Assembly (NCBI GenBank): GCA_030411725.1
Contig: MU839833.1
Span: 62,001-126,000 of the forward strand
DNA length: 64,000 nt
From: Echria macrotheca
Lineage: Eukaryota > Ascomycota > Sordariomycetes > Sordariales > Schizotheciaceae
Direction of reading: 5' to 3'
In this document: in pieces, positions 1 through 9,454 of the stretch
Layout: the number at the start of each line of letters is the position of its first letter
How positions within the stretch are numbered: the first letter of the stretch is position 1
Notes under the pieces: model-generated
Seen by the model: only the letters and a program-made list of their open reading frames with translations
What the model was told of the DNA's origin: nothing
The model's database searches: none
Program-made: the position numbers and the translations under genes

Positions 1-707
1 TGGTCGTCGTATTCCCGGATAATCTCTTCTTGGAGCCGCTGGAATGCTTTCGAACCCTCCCCATACATCATGGGCATGTTGACATCGAATAGGCCCATCA
101 AACAGTAAGCGATGTCCTCTTCCCGGGTGGTTTTGCGAAACGCAGCCCATTTCATTCTGGCTCCCACACAGACGGTTCTCAAAGAAGCACCGCGGAGAAT
201 TCCAATGTCGATGCCGGTGAATTGCGAGAGATCATTCACAAGCTCCTCCTTTGTGCCAATAAACTGCCAGAGGCCGTCGAAAAAGTCCATGGCCCTAGGG
301 GCGATGAGCTCCTGCAGTGTCCAGCCCCGGGTCAGCCAGCGACTGTGCTTGATGGATGTCTGCACGGGGCTGATGTTGTTCTTGGAGACATCCTCGAGAT
401 AGACGTAGCACTTTGATGAATCCCGATACCACCTAAACATGGAGTTGATTGCCTCGCCCAACTCAGCGCTGCTCGACTTGTCGATGCAGCAGGTATCAAC
501 CCAGGCGTATCTCAGCCCGTCAGCTATGGCCTGCTTGCAAGTCCACGAAATCTTGTTGAATCCTGGTTTGGTGATGCGCGTGTTTGGATCACCAAAGTCC
601 TGGAAGGAGACCTCCCCGACGGCCCACGTGTGGGACAGGATGGCATACGACGGTGGATTCGCGACGAACTCCTCCAGCTCCAGAGTGTGGACATTGATGA
701 GTCCCAT
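1..707 (-). CDS. HET-domain heterokaryon-incompatibility protein, N-terminal part (cut by left window edge)
   Basis: Reading the minus strand from the ATG at 707, the frame stays open to base 1 (about 235 residues), so the gene continues beyond the window. The protein opens with MGLINVHTLELEEF, followed by the HET block: YAILSHTW, then ADGLRYAWVDTCCID, then RWLTRGWTLQELIAPR. After this come EEDIAYCLMGLFDVNMP and MYGEGSKAFQRLQEEII, the segment that usually follows HET in this subfamily (DUF8212-like). HET proteins trigger cell death after fusion of genetically unlike hyphae; that role is family knowledge. No intron is seen in the visible part. The same architecture recurs in the gene at 28887-30707. 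Family assignment is secure; the specific partner or allele recognised is unknown. Confidence 0.93.
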   Translation of the reverse strand, partial: MGLINVHTLELEEFVANPPSYAILSHTWAVGEVSFQDFGDPNTRITKPGFNKISWTCKQAIADGLRYAWVDTCCIDKSSSAELGEAINSMFRWYRDSSKCYVYLEDVSKNNISPVQTSIKHSRWLTRGWTLQELIAPRAMDFFDGLWQFIGTKEELVNDLSQFTGIDIGILRGASLRTVCVGARMKWAAFRKTTREEDIAYCLMGLFDVNMPMMYGEGSKAFQRLQEEIIREYDD

Positions 708-1649
708 CGTCGATGGGGCGGCCCCGCTTGGCTGCCAGGGCTCTTGGTACCAAAGGCGTTTACTTGAGACGGTGGAGAGAGAAATGGAGCTCTTGCTGCT
801 GGGAAGTTGGTGAGAGATTTAGGCATCCATGCCCAAACCGCCCAGCCCGAATGGGCTGCTTAGTTCAGCTTCTGGAGCCTCGCGCGATCTGATTTGTCCA
901 GCCCGCAGCACATCTCTTCTTCTGATTCTCTGTCTTCCCTCAGTTGGCGGGGTAGATAACGCACGTGCCGGCAGTCCCGAATCGAGCGGCAGTCGCGAAC
1001 GCGATGGTGTTTCAGGCAAACCCACAGTTCGCAGGAACTGATGAGCGATGTCAACTCCCGGCCCCACCTGCCAGTCAAGATTTTTGTCCGAGAAACAACA
1101 AAATCCAAAACTACCATCGGCCCCACGGACCCATTGCGGCGCCGGTCTCTGTGATGCGATTCGAGGTTTCCGGGAAACTTGGCTGTGAGGCGGAAACGTG
1201 CACAGCCTCCTTGCACGGTCGATGTGTCGCCAGGGTTGGGGTGTGGTTTCATCGATCACCCGTGCAGCGTAGCTCCCGACGATCTACACCCCGCTGTCTG
1301 CGAATGCCGTCGTGATGCGATTGGCTCCCTGAAGTGTTGCTGAGGGATGGGGGCTGAAAACCTGGGCTGGAGCGTCCGTTTCGGTTCGTATCACCACGGC
1401 GTCACGGCTCCTCTTTGCCTCAGAACATCGGATTGTTGCTGTCAGCTCTATCGTTCGGGTGTTGGCTTGCGAGCGTGACTCGGGAGATGATATGGCGGCT
1501 CGAGATATAAATGTCGGCGAAAGCTTGGCCTCAATGTCGTCTCAACACCCTCAACTCATCATCACCATCTCTTCTAGTCTCGGATCCGCTGAGCCCTGGT
1601 GGCATTTTCTTCTCTGTCATATTTCTTGATCTTTCAGTATCTCTTCAGA
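708..1649. other. Intergenic, shared upstream region of divergent HET and Egh16-like genes
   Basis: No coding region with family resemblance is seen on either strand. Short open frames antisense to one another between 819 and 1315 look like chance frames in GC-rich DNA. The right end is pyrimidine-rich and carries a TATA-like box, as expected for the leader of the Egh16-like gene. Confidence 0.6.
1506..1511 (+). promoter_or_regulatory. TATA-like box upstream of Egh16-like gene
   Basis: TATAAA lies 139 bases before the ATG at 1650 and is followed by a CT-rich stretch typical of fungal core promoters. This rests on motif and position only. Confidence 0.4.
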
Positions 1650-2711
1650 ATGCATACTACTCACTCCCTTGTCCTGTCCGTGTTCGCCCTGCAGGCCTCG
1701 GCTCATGGCGTGGTCACCATGATCAAGGGCGCCAACGGCGTCAACATGCCTGGACTATCGGGTATGTGTCCTCTCGCCCTTTGTTGATGCTGAACTAACT
1801 AACAAGAACAGTTGCCGACGGGACGCCGCGTGACTGCTCCACCAACCGTTGTGGTTCCCAAGCCGATACAGCCATCATCCGTGACCGCGAGATCCGCAGT
1901 GGCGAGGTCGGCCCGTTGGGACGAACTCAGGGCAACGGACCCATCGATGCCGCCACCATGATTGCCAACTTCATGGGAGCCGGCACGGCACCCACTAACA
2001 ACGGTGCCAACTCCTCGGTCGGAGTGGAGGACAACATCAACACTGCCGCCATTGGTTCGGGTCGGAACCGCAACCAACAGCGAAGCACGCTTGTGGTTGC
2101 TCGTCAGTTCCTCAAGGGGCTTCTTGGTGGTGGTGGTGGCGGTGCCGGTGCTGCTGGCGGAGCAGGCGGTTTTCTCAGTGGCCTCACCGGTGGTGGTGGC
2201 ACTGCTAGCTCTGGTTCCGAGACGAACGTCGCGGCGACGGCCGGCAAGGGAGCTTCCTCCGGTCTGCCCACAAGCGGTGATGACGGGTCCATCGAGATGG
2301 TTTTCCATCAGGTATTTTTCGCTTTTATCATCTTGCTTGATGTTTACTGACACAAAGGAGATCAACCAGGATGGTGCCGGCCCGCTGACGGCAGCTATCG
2401 ACCCAACCAGTGGTGGCACACAGGCGTCTGCCTTCCAGACGGCGGAAGTGACGCAAGACGTGCCGGGCATCGGCGTCCAGGGGCTGAGTCTGGCGACGAA
2501 CCGCGACTTTCCCCTGACAGTGAAGATGCCGGCCGGTATGACTTGCGAGGGGACTGTCGCTGGTGTGAGCAATGTGTGCGTCGTCCGGGTTCGAAACGGC
2601 GCAGCGGCTGGTCCTTTCGGTGGTAGCGCGGCTTTCACGCAGAGCTCGGCGGCGCGGAAGCGTGCCATTGAGTATCGGCTGAAGAGGCGGGCGCTTGGGT
2701 TCACGGCTTGA
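1650..2711 (+). CDS. Egh16/Gas1-like secreted (appressorial) protein
   Basis: Three exons, 1650-1761, 1812-2311 and 2370-2711, joined at GTATGT/ACAG and GTATTT/CCAG sites, give about 317 residues. The N-terminus is a signal peptide ending near ALQASAHG. Family marks follow: HGVVTMIKGANGVNMPGLSV, then DGTPRDCS, then GPLGRTQGNGPIDA. A glycine-rich linker sits near residues 148-185. The end carries EMVFHQDGAGPL, MTCEGTVAGVSNVCVVRVRN and a basic tail. The family includes Magnaporthe GAS1/MAS3 and powdery mildew Egh16, secreted or surface proteins expressed at infection structures; their biochemical activity is unknown. The long glycine linker is unlike the compact members. I chose the ATG at 1650 because it opens the signal peptide directly. 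Confidence 0.9.
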
Positions 2712-2993
2712 TGATCTAAAATGTTTTGTATGATATCCTCCGCGAGCGGAGTAGATTTTTTAAAAGTTGGACTGTATATAAATCAAAGAGTATTGTGTCA
2801 AGGCCGCTTCCATATACCCTTGAAAGCCATGCTATGAAACTAGCAACAAAACCCTGATGGACGCCAACAACGTGTTTCCTGATAACTCTCCCCCAAGAGC
2901 CTCATAACTACTAATGGAACGATAACGACCAAGGATGGAAACCAACTCTCTCCACCTAGGTAGGTAACCAAACCCCTAAAAGAAAACAACAAA

Positions 2994-3749
2994 TCACCAA
3001 AACCTGGGAAACGGCGCGACCCGACAACCCGCATTCGCCGTAACACCCCCCGTGGCCACACCCCCGGGACCCGAACCGGCCGACGTCCCCGATGACCCCG
3101 ACCCGCCACCACCACCGGCCGTCGGACTCGCCCCTCCCCCCGTCCCTCCTCCTGCTCCTCCCCCACCGCCCCCATTCCCACCATTCCCACCACCACCACC
3201 ACCACCAGCAGTCCCAGTACCACTCGCCACAGGCGTCCCGCTGGTAATAGGCCCCTGCGTACAAGCCTCGGTAACAACCTCGTACACCGTCGCACACCCC
3301 AGCCCGTCACAGCCCAGACTGCACGGGTGGCTCGACAGCAGCGTCAGCGGCGGACTTGGACAGCCGCAGGGCACCGTCATGGTCTGCTCGACGACGCAGT
3401 CGGCCGTGACGCAGGTCGAGCAGATGTCCGTCGTCGAGACAGCCGCGGGGCAGCCCGAGACTGCGGTGCCGGGCGGTTGCGAGATTGTCTCGGTGTTGTC
3501 TCCTGCCGCGACGGTCGTGGTTGTTGTGGAGGTCTGGCCTGGGGGACCCCCGCCGCCGCCTCCGCCTCCTCCTTGGGCTAGGGTTTTGGTTCTGTTTTTG
3601 GGGGAGGGAGGGGGGATGTTAGTTTTTTTTTTTTTTTTTTTAGTTTTCTTGTGAAGGTGAGAGTGAGAGTGAGAAAAGGGAGCGGGACTGAGAAAGGGGG
3701 GGGCTTACGCGAATGCGATCGCTAGGAGGGTTGGAGGGCGTAACTTCAT
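2994..3749 (-). CDS. Small secreted glycine-rich protein
   Basis: The minus strand starts at the ATG at 3749 (MKLRPPTLLAIAFA), splices at GTAAGC (donor 3708) to an acceptor CAG ending at 3592, and continues to a stop at 2994: about 212 residues. The joined N-terminus is a signal peptide ending in TLAQ. It is followed by a poly-Gly stretch, a Thr/Val segment, a cysteine-rich middle (CPAAVS, CSTCVTADCVV, CGCPSPP, CSLGCDGLGC) and a long Gly-rich tail with GGNGGNGGGGGG-type runs. The intron contains an 18-bp homopolymer. Such Cys-pattern plus Gly/Ser-rich tails occur in fungal cell-wall or GPI proteins, but I see no clear GPI signal, so an unmapped last exon is possible. Function not recognised. 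Confidence 0.6.
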
Positions 3750-4065
3750 GGTTTTTTTCTTTGGGCGTATGGTTTGGAATGGATAACTGGGAGGGGAGAT
3801 AAGAGCTAAGGAAAAAGTTGAGGCTGGGTTCAAGATGGATTTTATCAATGCCCCCAAAAAACCAAGCTGTCTCACTGCACGTCACTGTCATGGGGAGGAG
3901 GCGGGCATCGCGGGGTCCGCAGACTTGGCGTTGCCGAAACAAGGCGACGGAATTGGTTGGGCGGATGTTTTTGAAACATGCCGGCCACCAGCTGGGGGCT
4001 GTGATTTGTCGATCGCTTGTTGTGTGCAGAGCATTCAACCTTTCCGGAGAGGGAAGCTTGACCCG

Positions 4066-4096
<31 letters not shown>

Positions 4097-5953
4097 GGGG
4101 GGGCGGGGGGGCGGGCGGCGGGGGGGGGCGGGGCGGGGGGCGCGNNNNNNNNNNGGGTTGTTTTTTTAACATTCCGGCCAACCTGGGGGGGGTTTTTTTT
4201 GTGGCTCGTGTGTTTGGTGCAGCCCATTAAACCTTTCCGGCGTGGGAAGCTTTAAAAGGCCCCCCCCCCCCCCCCCCCCCGTACTCCGTATACGTACGTA
4301 CGACGGCTACTACGCTACTACGGCATATCAAAATTAGTTTGCATGACGTGCTTAGCCGACCTGCCTTGTCTGTCGATGAGTTGCTGGGCATGCGGGCTTG
4401 GCCTTTGCTATGTACGGAGTACTGTAAAGTTTTGCAGATAAGCTAAGGAAACAAGATGTTGGCAGTTGCTTCTTGTCTTGGTGAAGCATGCAGATATATT
4501 CGGACAGGAGAAGGAGCCCGCTCGGAGCTGTCATCAAGCGCCAAGGCCGAGATGGCGTGCATTAGAGGCAGCATGGAGGACAAGCGTGCTGTGCATTGTG
4601 CACCGTGAGGCAAACTTGACGGGTAGGCGATTATGCCCACCCGGAGCTGTTTATTTGACAGCCGACCGGTGATTGTCAAATAATGACCGGTGACAGTTGA
4701 ATATAATTAGGTAGGTAGCGTGCTTGATGCAGGACTTGCCGCTGCGAAGCTTTAGAGGCGACGGGTGGGGCTCACCGCTCAGGATTCAGGAGTCAGGATT
4801 TCACGATAATTCATTTGCGCGCGGATCTCAAGTGGGACGAGTGAAAGCAAGACAGCCCGATGGAATCCGGTGGCAGTCCTGGTGCGACTTTATATTCAGC
4901 TGAGACTTCCATGTCTCTGAGCTGTACTCAGTAAGTCTGTGCAACAGAGTTGAAGCTCCGGCCATGCTGACCAGCAGCCTGAATCCATGAACTCGACCGT
5001 CCGATTCCGCCGGCAAAGTCGAGTTGCGTTACAGTCCTTCCGCCGAGTTATCGGCGGAAGGCCTCACCAAGGGGCTCAACCGGCACCGTTTTCTCAGAAT
5101 GGATAAAGCTGACGAAGGTGGTCGACGTGGCCGAACAACACGGACCCCTCCCTGACTTCCACATGTATATTCCTTGTCTCGGTTCTCTGGATCATCCCTG
5201 GATTGGAATATAACAACGGAACAAACCGGTTGCCAGCAATGCTAGGGTAATGATTTCTCGACTACAAGACATACCGCTGTGCAGTCTCGGTTGGAAGACC
5301 CAAGACAGGACGTCCCCTAGGTACCCTATGACTTGAGGGGGACATATCTCAAGCAGTGTTCATTGATAAGGTTATTATTCGTAAGCTGACGTTGCATCTG
5401 TCGGATTAACACCTAAAATCACAAACCCCGACCTCCCTCCTCGCTGTTTAGGCTATGTGGTACTCTTTGGCCGAAACACTGCGGTTATCCTCGACTAAAA
5501 AAACGGCTCTGTATTTTATGCACTGGTAAGTTCATTGGGATTCATTAGGAAAGCTTAAAAGAATGACACAAAAGGGAATATCCGAGTTACCTATAAGTTT
5601 ATCTGTACAACGATCAACACCGGTTCGGAACCTGCCGTACCATTCTGTCCCCGAACGAAACCGGCTATAATACCGAGTCAGCTCCTAAATCCCCGCACCT
5701 CACATGCTCAGTGGCCATGTAAGTATTGGCTGTCTCTAGTACTGATGAATGGAGTAATATGCCCGCGTAAAATCCATCTTTGCGACTGCTGACTGATTCC
5801 TGCTACTGATTGGTGACTCGGCTTCAGCTCGGGAAAACAACGTCCAGATCCCTCCGGTTTTAAAGCAGCGGCTCTCTCTCCCTCCTACCAGGATCCTGAG
5901 AGCATCTCCATCCCTCGTCTGCCACTTGGAGGAACAAGGCACTGTTTTCCACA
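3750..5953. other. Intergenic region with homopolymers and an assembly gap; no gene seen in its right part
   Basis: Between 3750 and 4280 lie the poly-G tract, ten N bases and a poly-C tract described separately. From 4281 to 5953 I see no credible gene. It holds GTACGGAGTAC-type short palindromes (4280s, near 4410), common in ascomycete intergenic DNA, and the leader of the hydrolase gene at 5954. Confidence 0.6.
4069..4280. repeat. G/C homopolymer tracts around a 10-N assembly gap
   Basis: A G-rich tract of about 70 bases with sporadic C runs up to ten N bases (4145-4154). A run of 20 C follows at 4261-4280. The bases at 4155-4260 look like an error-rich copy of roughly 3966-4068: both share the order of GCCGGCCA-, CATT-AACCTTTCCGG- and GGGAAGCTT-type blocks. 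The tract is likely a sequencing and assembly artefact around a real homopolymer. Confidence 0.8.
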
Positions 5954-6743
5954 ATGACACCAACCAAACCCACCATCCTCTTCATCCACGGTGCCTGGCA
6001 CCAGCCGTGGATGTACGACCCTTTCCTCAACGAGCTCCGCTCCCAGGGCCACGAGGTCATTGCGCCCGAACTCCGGTGCAACGACTACAAGACGTACGCG
6101 GACCCCGCCGCGGCCGACATCACCTTCTTCTCGGGCTTGGCCGAGAAGCTCGCCGAGGAGGGCAAGGAGATCGTCTGCGCCATGCACTCGTACGGCGGCG
6201 CCGTCGGGACCGAGGCCATGCACGGCCTCGGGGTCGAGCAGCGACGGGCCAAAGGGCTCCAGGGCGGCGTGACTCGGCTGGTGTACATCTGCGGGTTCAT
6301 GGTCATGAAGGGATACACGCTTGACGCGGCGGCTCCCGATGTTTTTCAATACCAGGTCTGTCAAAACTTCGGCCCCTTTACGCTACAAGAGAACTGACAC
6401 GAGACAGGGCGAGTTCAAGACGTTCAAGGAGGGCCAGGACGTCGGCGATTTCTTCTACTGCGACCTGCCCAAGGAGGAGCAGAAGCGACTCGTCGACGCA
6501 TTCGTGCCGCACCCCAAGTCGTGCTCGTTCCGGGTGCCTCAGGTTGCTGCGTACGAGGAGATTCCGTCGACGTTTATCTACGGCACCATGGATAAGGCGT
6601 TCCCGTACAAGGACCAGCAGGCACTCGTCGGAGCGCTGACTGCGGAGGGCATCAAGATCGACACTTTTACACTGGAGTCTAGCCATTCTCCGACTATGAG
6701 CATGCCAAAGAAGACGGCGGAACTGGTGTTGCAGTATGCCTAG
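5954..6743 (+). CDS. Alpha/beta hydrolase (Abhydrolase_6-type), small cytosolic esterase-like
   Basis: Exons 5954-6355 and 6408-6743 (52-nt intron, GTCTGT/GACAG) give 245 residues. The fold is clear: ILFIHGAWHQPWMYDPF with the HG oxyanion motif at residues 12-13, APELRCNDY after strand 4, and the nucleophile elbow CAMHSYGGAVG with Ser79. YGTMDKAFP carries the acid Asp196, and ESSHSPTMSMP carries the catalytic His227. The triad is therefore complete. There is no signal peptide. Relatives include plant methyl-ester esterases (salicylate/jasmonate type) and many uncharacterised bacterial and fungal hydrolases, so hydrolysis of a small ester is plausible but the substrate cannot be read from sequence. 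It has no biosynthetic neighbours that would suggest a pathway. Confidence 0.9.
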
Positions 6744-7346
6744 TAGTTAGTTAGAAATTAAGTATCGTATAAGTCACCATCCGTTACCGAGGAAGCAGGG
6801 AGAGAGAAAGAAGTTTGAAGGGGCTGACCATGGTTTTGCATTGAAAGGGTGCATCAAGCAGGGCATACCATTTACCTTGAGATGGTCCACCAACATTCTC
6901 GAAACCAACCCGGATGACCACTTTGAGATTAGAGACGGAGAGAATACGATGGATGGGAGCCATCACCGTACCCCTTGTGTTCTGAGTGAAAAGTCCCAGG
7001 TCTGACAACCAATAGGGCGATGACAAGATCTCGTTGTGCTGACATGATTGGTCGAATCCCTGCTCTGCCGCTGCAGTGAGGCCTACAAAGTACCAACCTC
7101 CCGAGGTCCTTTATGAGTGGTTGAAACTCACGTCTGCCTCGCAACCACCGGAAGCTCCCCGTGGGGTTTGTGGTTCTATAGCCTTCTGTCATTAATCTCA
7201 ACTATTCCATCGTAGCATCATTCCATCTCCATTACCATGGAATATTCACAAGTTTGTCTCTGATCTCAGCGACATTTATTAGTGAATTCTTCCTGAGTGA
7301 ATAGTTGCTCACCGCTCTTTTCTGACACCTCACCGACCGACGACCG
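6744..7346. other. Intergenic, no gene seen
   Basis: About 600 bases between the end of the hydrolase gene and the GRF zinc-finger gene. Open frames here are short and show no recognisable family signature. Confidence 0.6.
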
Positions 7347-8675
7347 ATGTCGCAAATCAAACTGGTGCCCGACGCGCCGACAGACCCCGGCCGACACCGT
7401 CCAAGTACTCTAGAACCACCATGGGAACGCAGCACGAGATCGTACCGCGCGTCTCTCTCGCCGCGCGGCCGAGTCGGTCGTAGCCGAGGGGTGAGGAGGA
7501 GTGCGAGCCTCGGCAGCGGAGCCTCGAAGCGTATCATCCTGGTGCCCAAATCGGATGATCCGAGCCTTTTGGATGAAGATGGCCCGTTCATGGGCTTCGA
7601 GCCTGATGGGATCCTCAGTCCGACTTGGCCGCTTCCGAGCGGAAGCAGAAGCGGAGGAAGCTCGATCAAGCAGGACCCATCCCCGGACTCTTTGACAACA
7701 GCGACACCACCAAGAACTCGGCCAAAGTGTCTTCGATTTGCGGCGCCCATCTCTGTGGAGCACTCCGACACCACCCTGGTCAGTCCTGCCTCGTCGCTTG
7801 CTAGTTATCGAAGTCAGCGTGCGCCCTCCAGCTCTCCGCCCCTTTTCTCATTCTCCCAGAGAGACGAAAGCCAGACAGAGAGCAACCCAGTCGAGTGGGA
7901 CCCCGTAGGCACGGGACTCAGCAGCACATTATCTGAACCAGATGCCAACCCCAGCGAGGACGAAGACGACACCATAGGACAAGACTCGGACCAGGACGAC
8001 GACGAATACGTCCTAAGCGACGACGAAGACGACGACGGGGATACCCTTCGTCCCGCGAGATCAGACTCCGGCTCTCCGCTTCCCCGGCGACTCACCAGAT
8101 CACAATCTAACCCCCAAACCCTCCCGATTATACCAAACACTACCGCAACCACCACCACCACCACCGCCGCCGCCGCCGCCCCTTCCTCATCAGCACCACC
8201 CACCGGGACCATCCCCCCTCCCTACCTCCGCTGCCCAGACTGCAAAAGGCCGCCGCGCCTCTTCCAAACAAAGTCCACAAACCCCAACGGCAACGCCGGC
8301 CGCCCCTACTACAAATGCCTCCCCTGCAACGAGTTCATCACCTTTGCCGACGTGCTGGGCATCGACGCCGCCAACGGGCCGTGCTACTGCGGCCTGCCGA
8401 GCCGGCGGCTCCAAACGGGTCATAGGGCGCCACGCGGGCCGGGCCAGGTGTTTTGGAAGTGCGCGGGCGCGAGGTGCGGGTTTACTTGGTGGGAGAGGGA
8501 GCCTGATGGGGCTTATAATGGGCCACCTCCTCCGGCGGGGAATAGGGAAGGGGAAGGGGTGGTGGTGGTGGGTGGAATAGGGGCTGCTGCTGGTTCGAGG
8601 TCGGGTTCGGGATCCGGATCCGGATCCGGGTCGGGGAGTGGGACGCCGGGAACGCCGGGTGGGAGTTATTATTAG
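7347..8675 (+). CDS. Double GRF-type zinc-finger protein
   Basis: A single exon of 442 residues. Residues 1-285 are disordered and rich in Ser, Arg and acidic residues (EDEDDTIGQDSDQDDDEY). Two tandem GRF zinc fingers follow. The first starts near residue 294 (LRCPDCKRPPRLFQTKS, later RPYYKCLPCNEFITF). The second starts near residue 344 (GPCYCGLPSRRLQT, later QVFWKCAGARCGFTWWE). The C-terminus is a Gly/Ser repeat ending GTPGGSYY. GRF fingers bind single-stranded nucleic acid and usually sit at the end of repair enzymes (APE2, TOP3A, NEIL3); here no catalytic domain is present. A nuclear nucleic-acid-binding adaptor role is inference. Confidence 0.85.
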   Translation: MSQIKLVPDAPTDPGRHRPSTLEPPWERSTRSYRASLSPRGRVGRSRGVRRSASLGSGASKRIILVPKSDDPSLLDEDGPFMGFEPDGILSPTWPLPSGSRSGGSSIKQDPSPDSLTTATPPRTRPKCLRFAAPISVEHSDTTLVSPASSLASYRSQRAPSSSPPLFSFSQRDESQTESNPVEWDPVGTGLSSTLSEPDANPSEDEDDTIGQDSDQDDDEYVLSDDEDDDGDTLRPARSDSGSPLPRRLTRSQSNPQTLPIIPNTTATTTTTTAAAAAPSSSAPPTGTIPPPYLRCPDCKRPPRLFQTKSTNPNGNAGRPYYKCLPCNEFITFADVLGIDAANGPCYCGLPSRRLQTGHRAPRGPGQVFWKCAGARCGFTWWEREPDGAYNGPPPPAGNREGEGVVVVGGIGAAAGSRSGSGSGSGSGSGSGTPGTPGGSYY

Positions 8676-9454
8676 ATGCGGTTGAGATCCTTTTGGCGCA
8701 TTTGTGTTCGTGACGGGACAAGCGGGAAGTTTAGGATAGTTGATGAGATACCCAGGCAGTCAAGGCGCACTCTATTCCCTGAAAATATCCGTGACCGTTC
8801 ATCTTTTCACGGGAGGAGATGCGGATCCCATGAGTATGGACTCGGGTTGATTCGCCAACATGAAGCAACTTCGAGGGAGCGTGAGGTCCCAAGAGCTTTG
8901 GAATTGACCAAGGATAGCCGCAAGCAAGAACGTTCCTAGACATGAGTCACATCCTTGAGCAGCTGTCCGACTTCCGTGCTCACCTGGGCCGTCGGATCGT
9001 TCTCTCCTCTGCGTACTTTCCCATTGTCAAAAAGTGATAGCGACCCCTGCACGCCACTTTCCCCTCTTTTTGTTGAACACGGAAAGTCCACCGTTGGGAA
9101 AGAGGTCAGCAGCAGAGGAAAGTACAACCGTACCAAACAACAGAAGTATTTCTACCTGACCTCCCCCACCATCCTCACTTCACCTTTTCACATCCGACCG
9201 ATCCAACATCTACCTCTCTTCCTCTCCACCTTTTTGCACCTCTAACAATCTATTTCATGTCACCATTACCACCAACCTACCTAACACAACCCTTACCTAT
9301 TTTGCTCCCTGTCCCTCGACAACCCCCCAGTGTTGTTTGAGCATCCCCAACTCAACTAGTTGACCTTCAGTCAGCGACAGCATTCTCCATCCCCCGGGAA
9401 CCTTCACAAAGGAAGGAATCCCCTCGATAACAGCCCACCCAGCGCTTATCGACA
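8676..9454. other. Intergenic, leader of the next gene
   Basis: No recognisable gene. The right half (9140-9450) is strongly CT-rich with repeated CCTACC/CACC words, typical of a fungal promoter and 5' leader. Confidence 0.55.
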
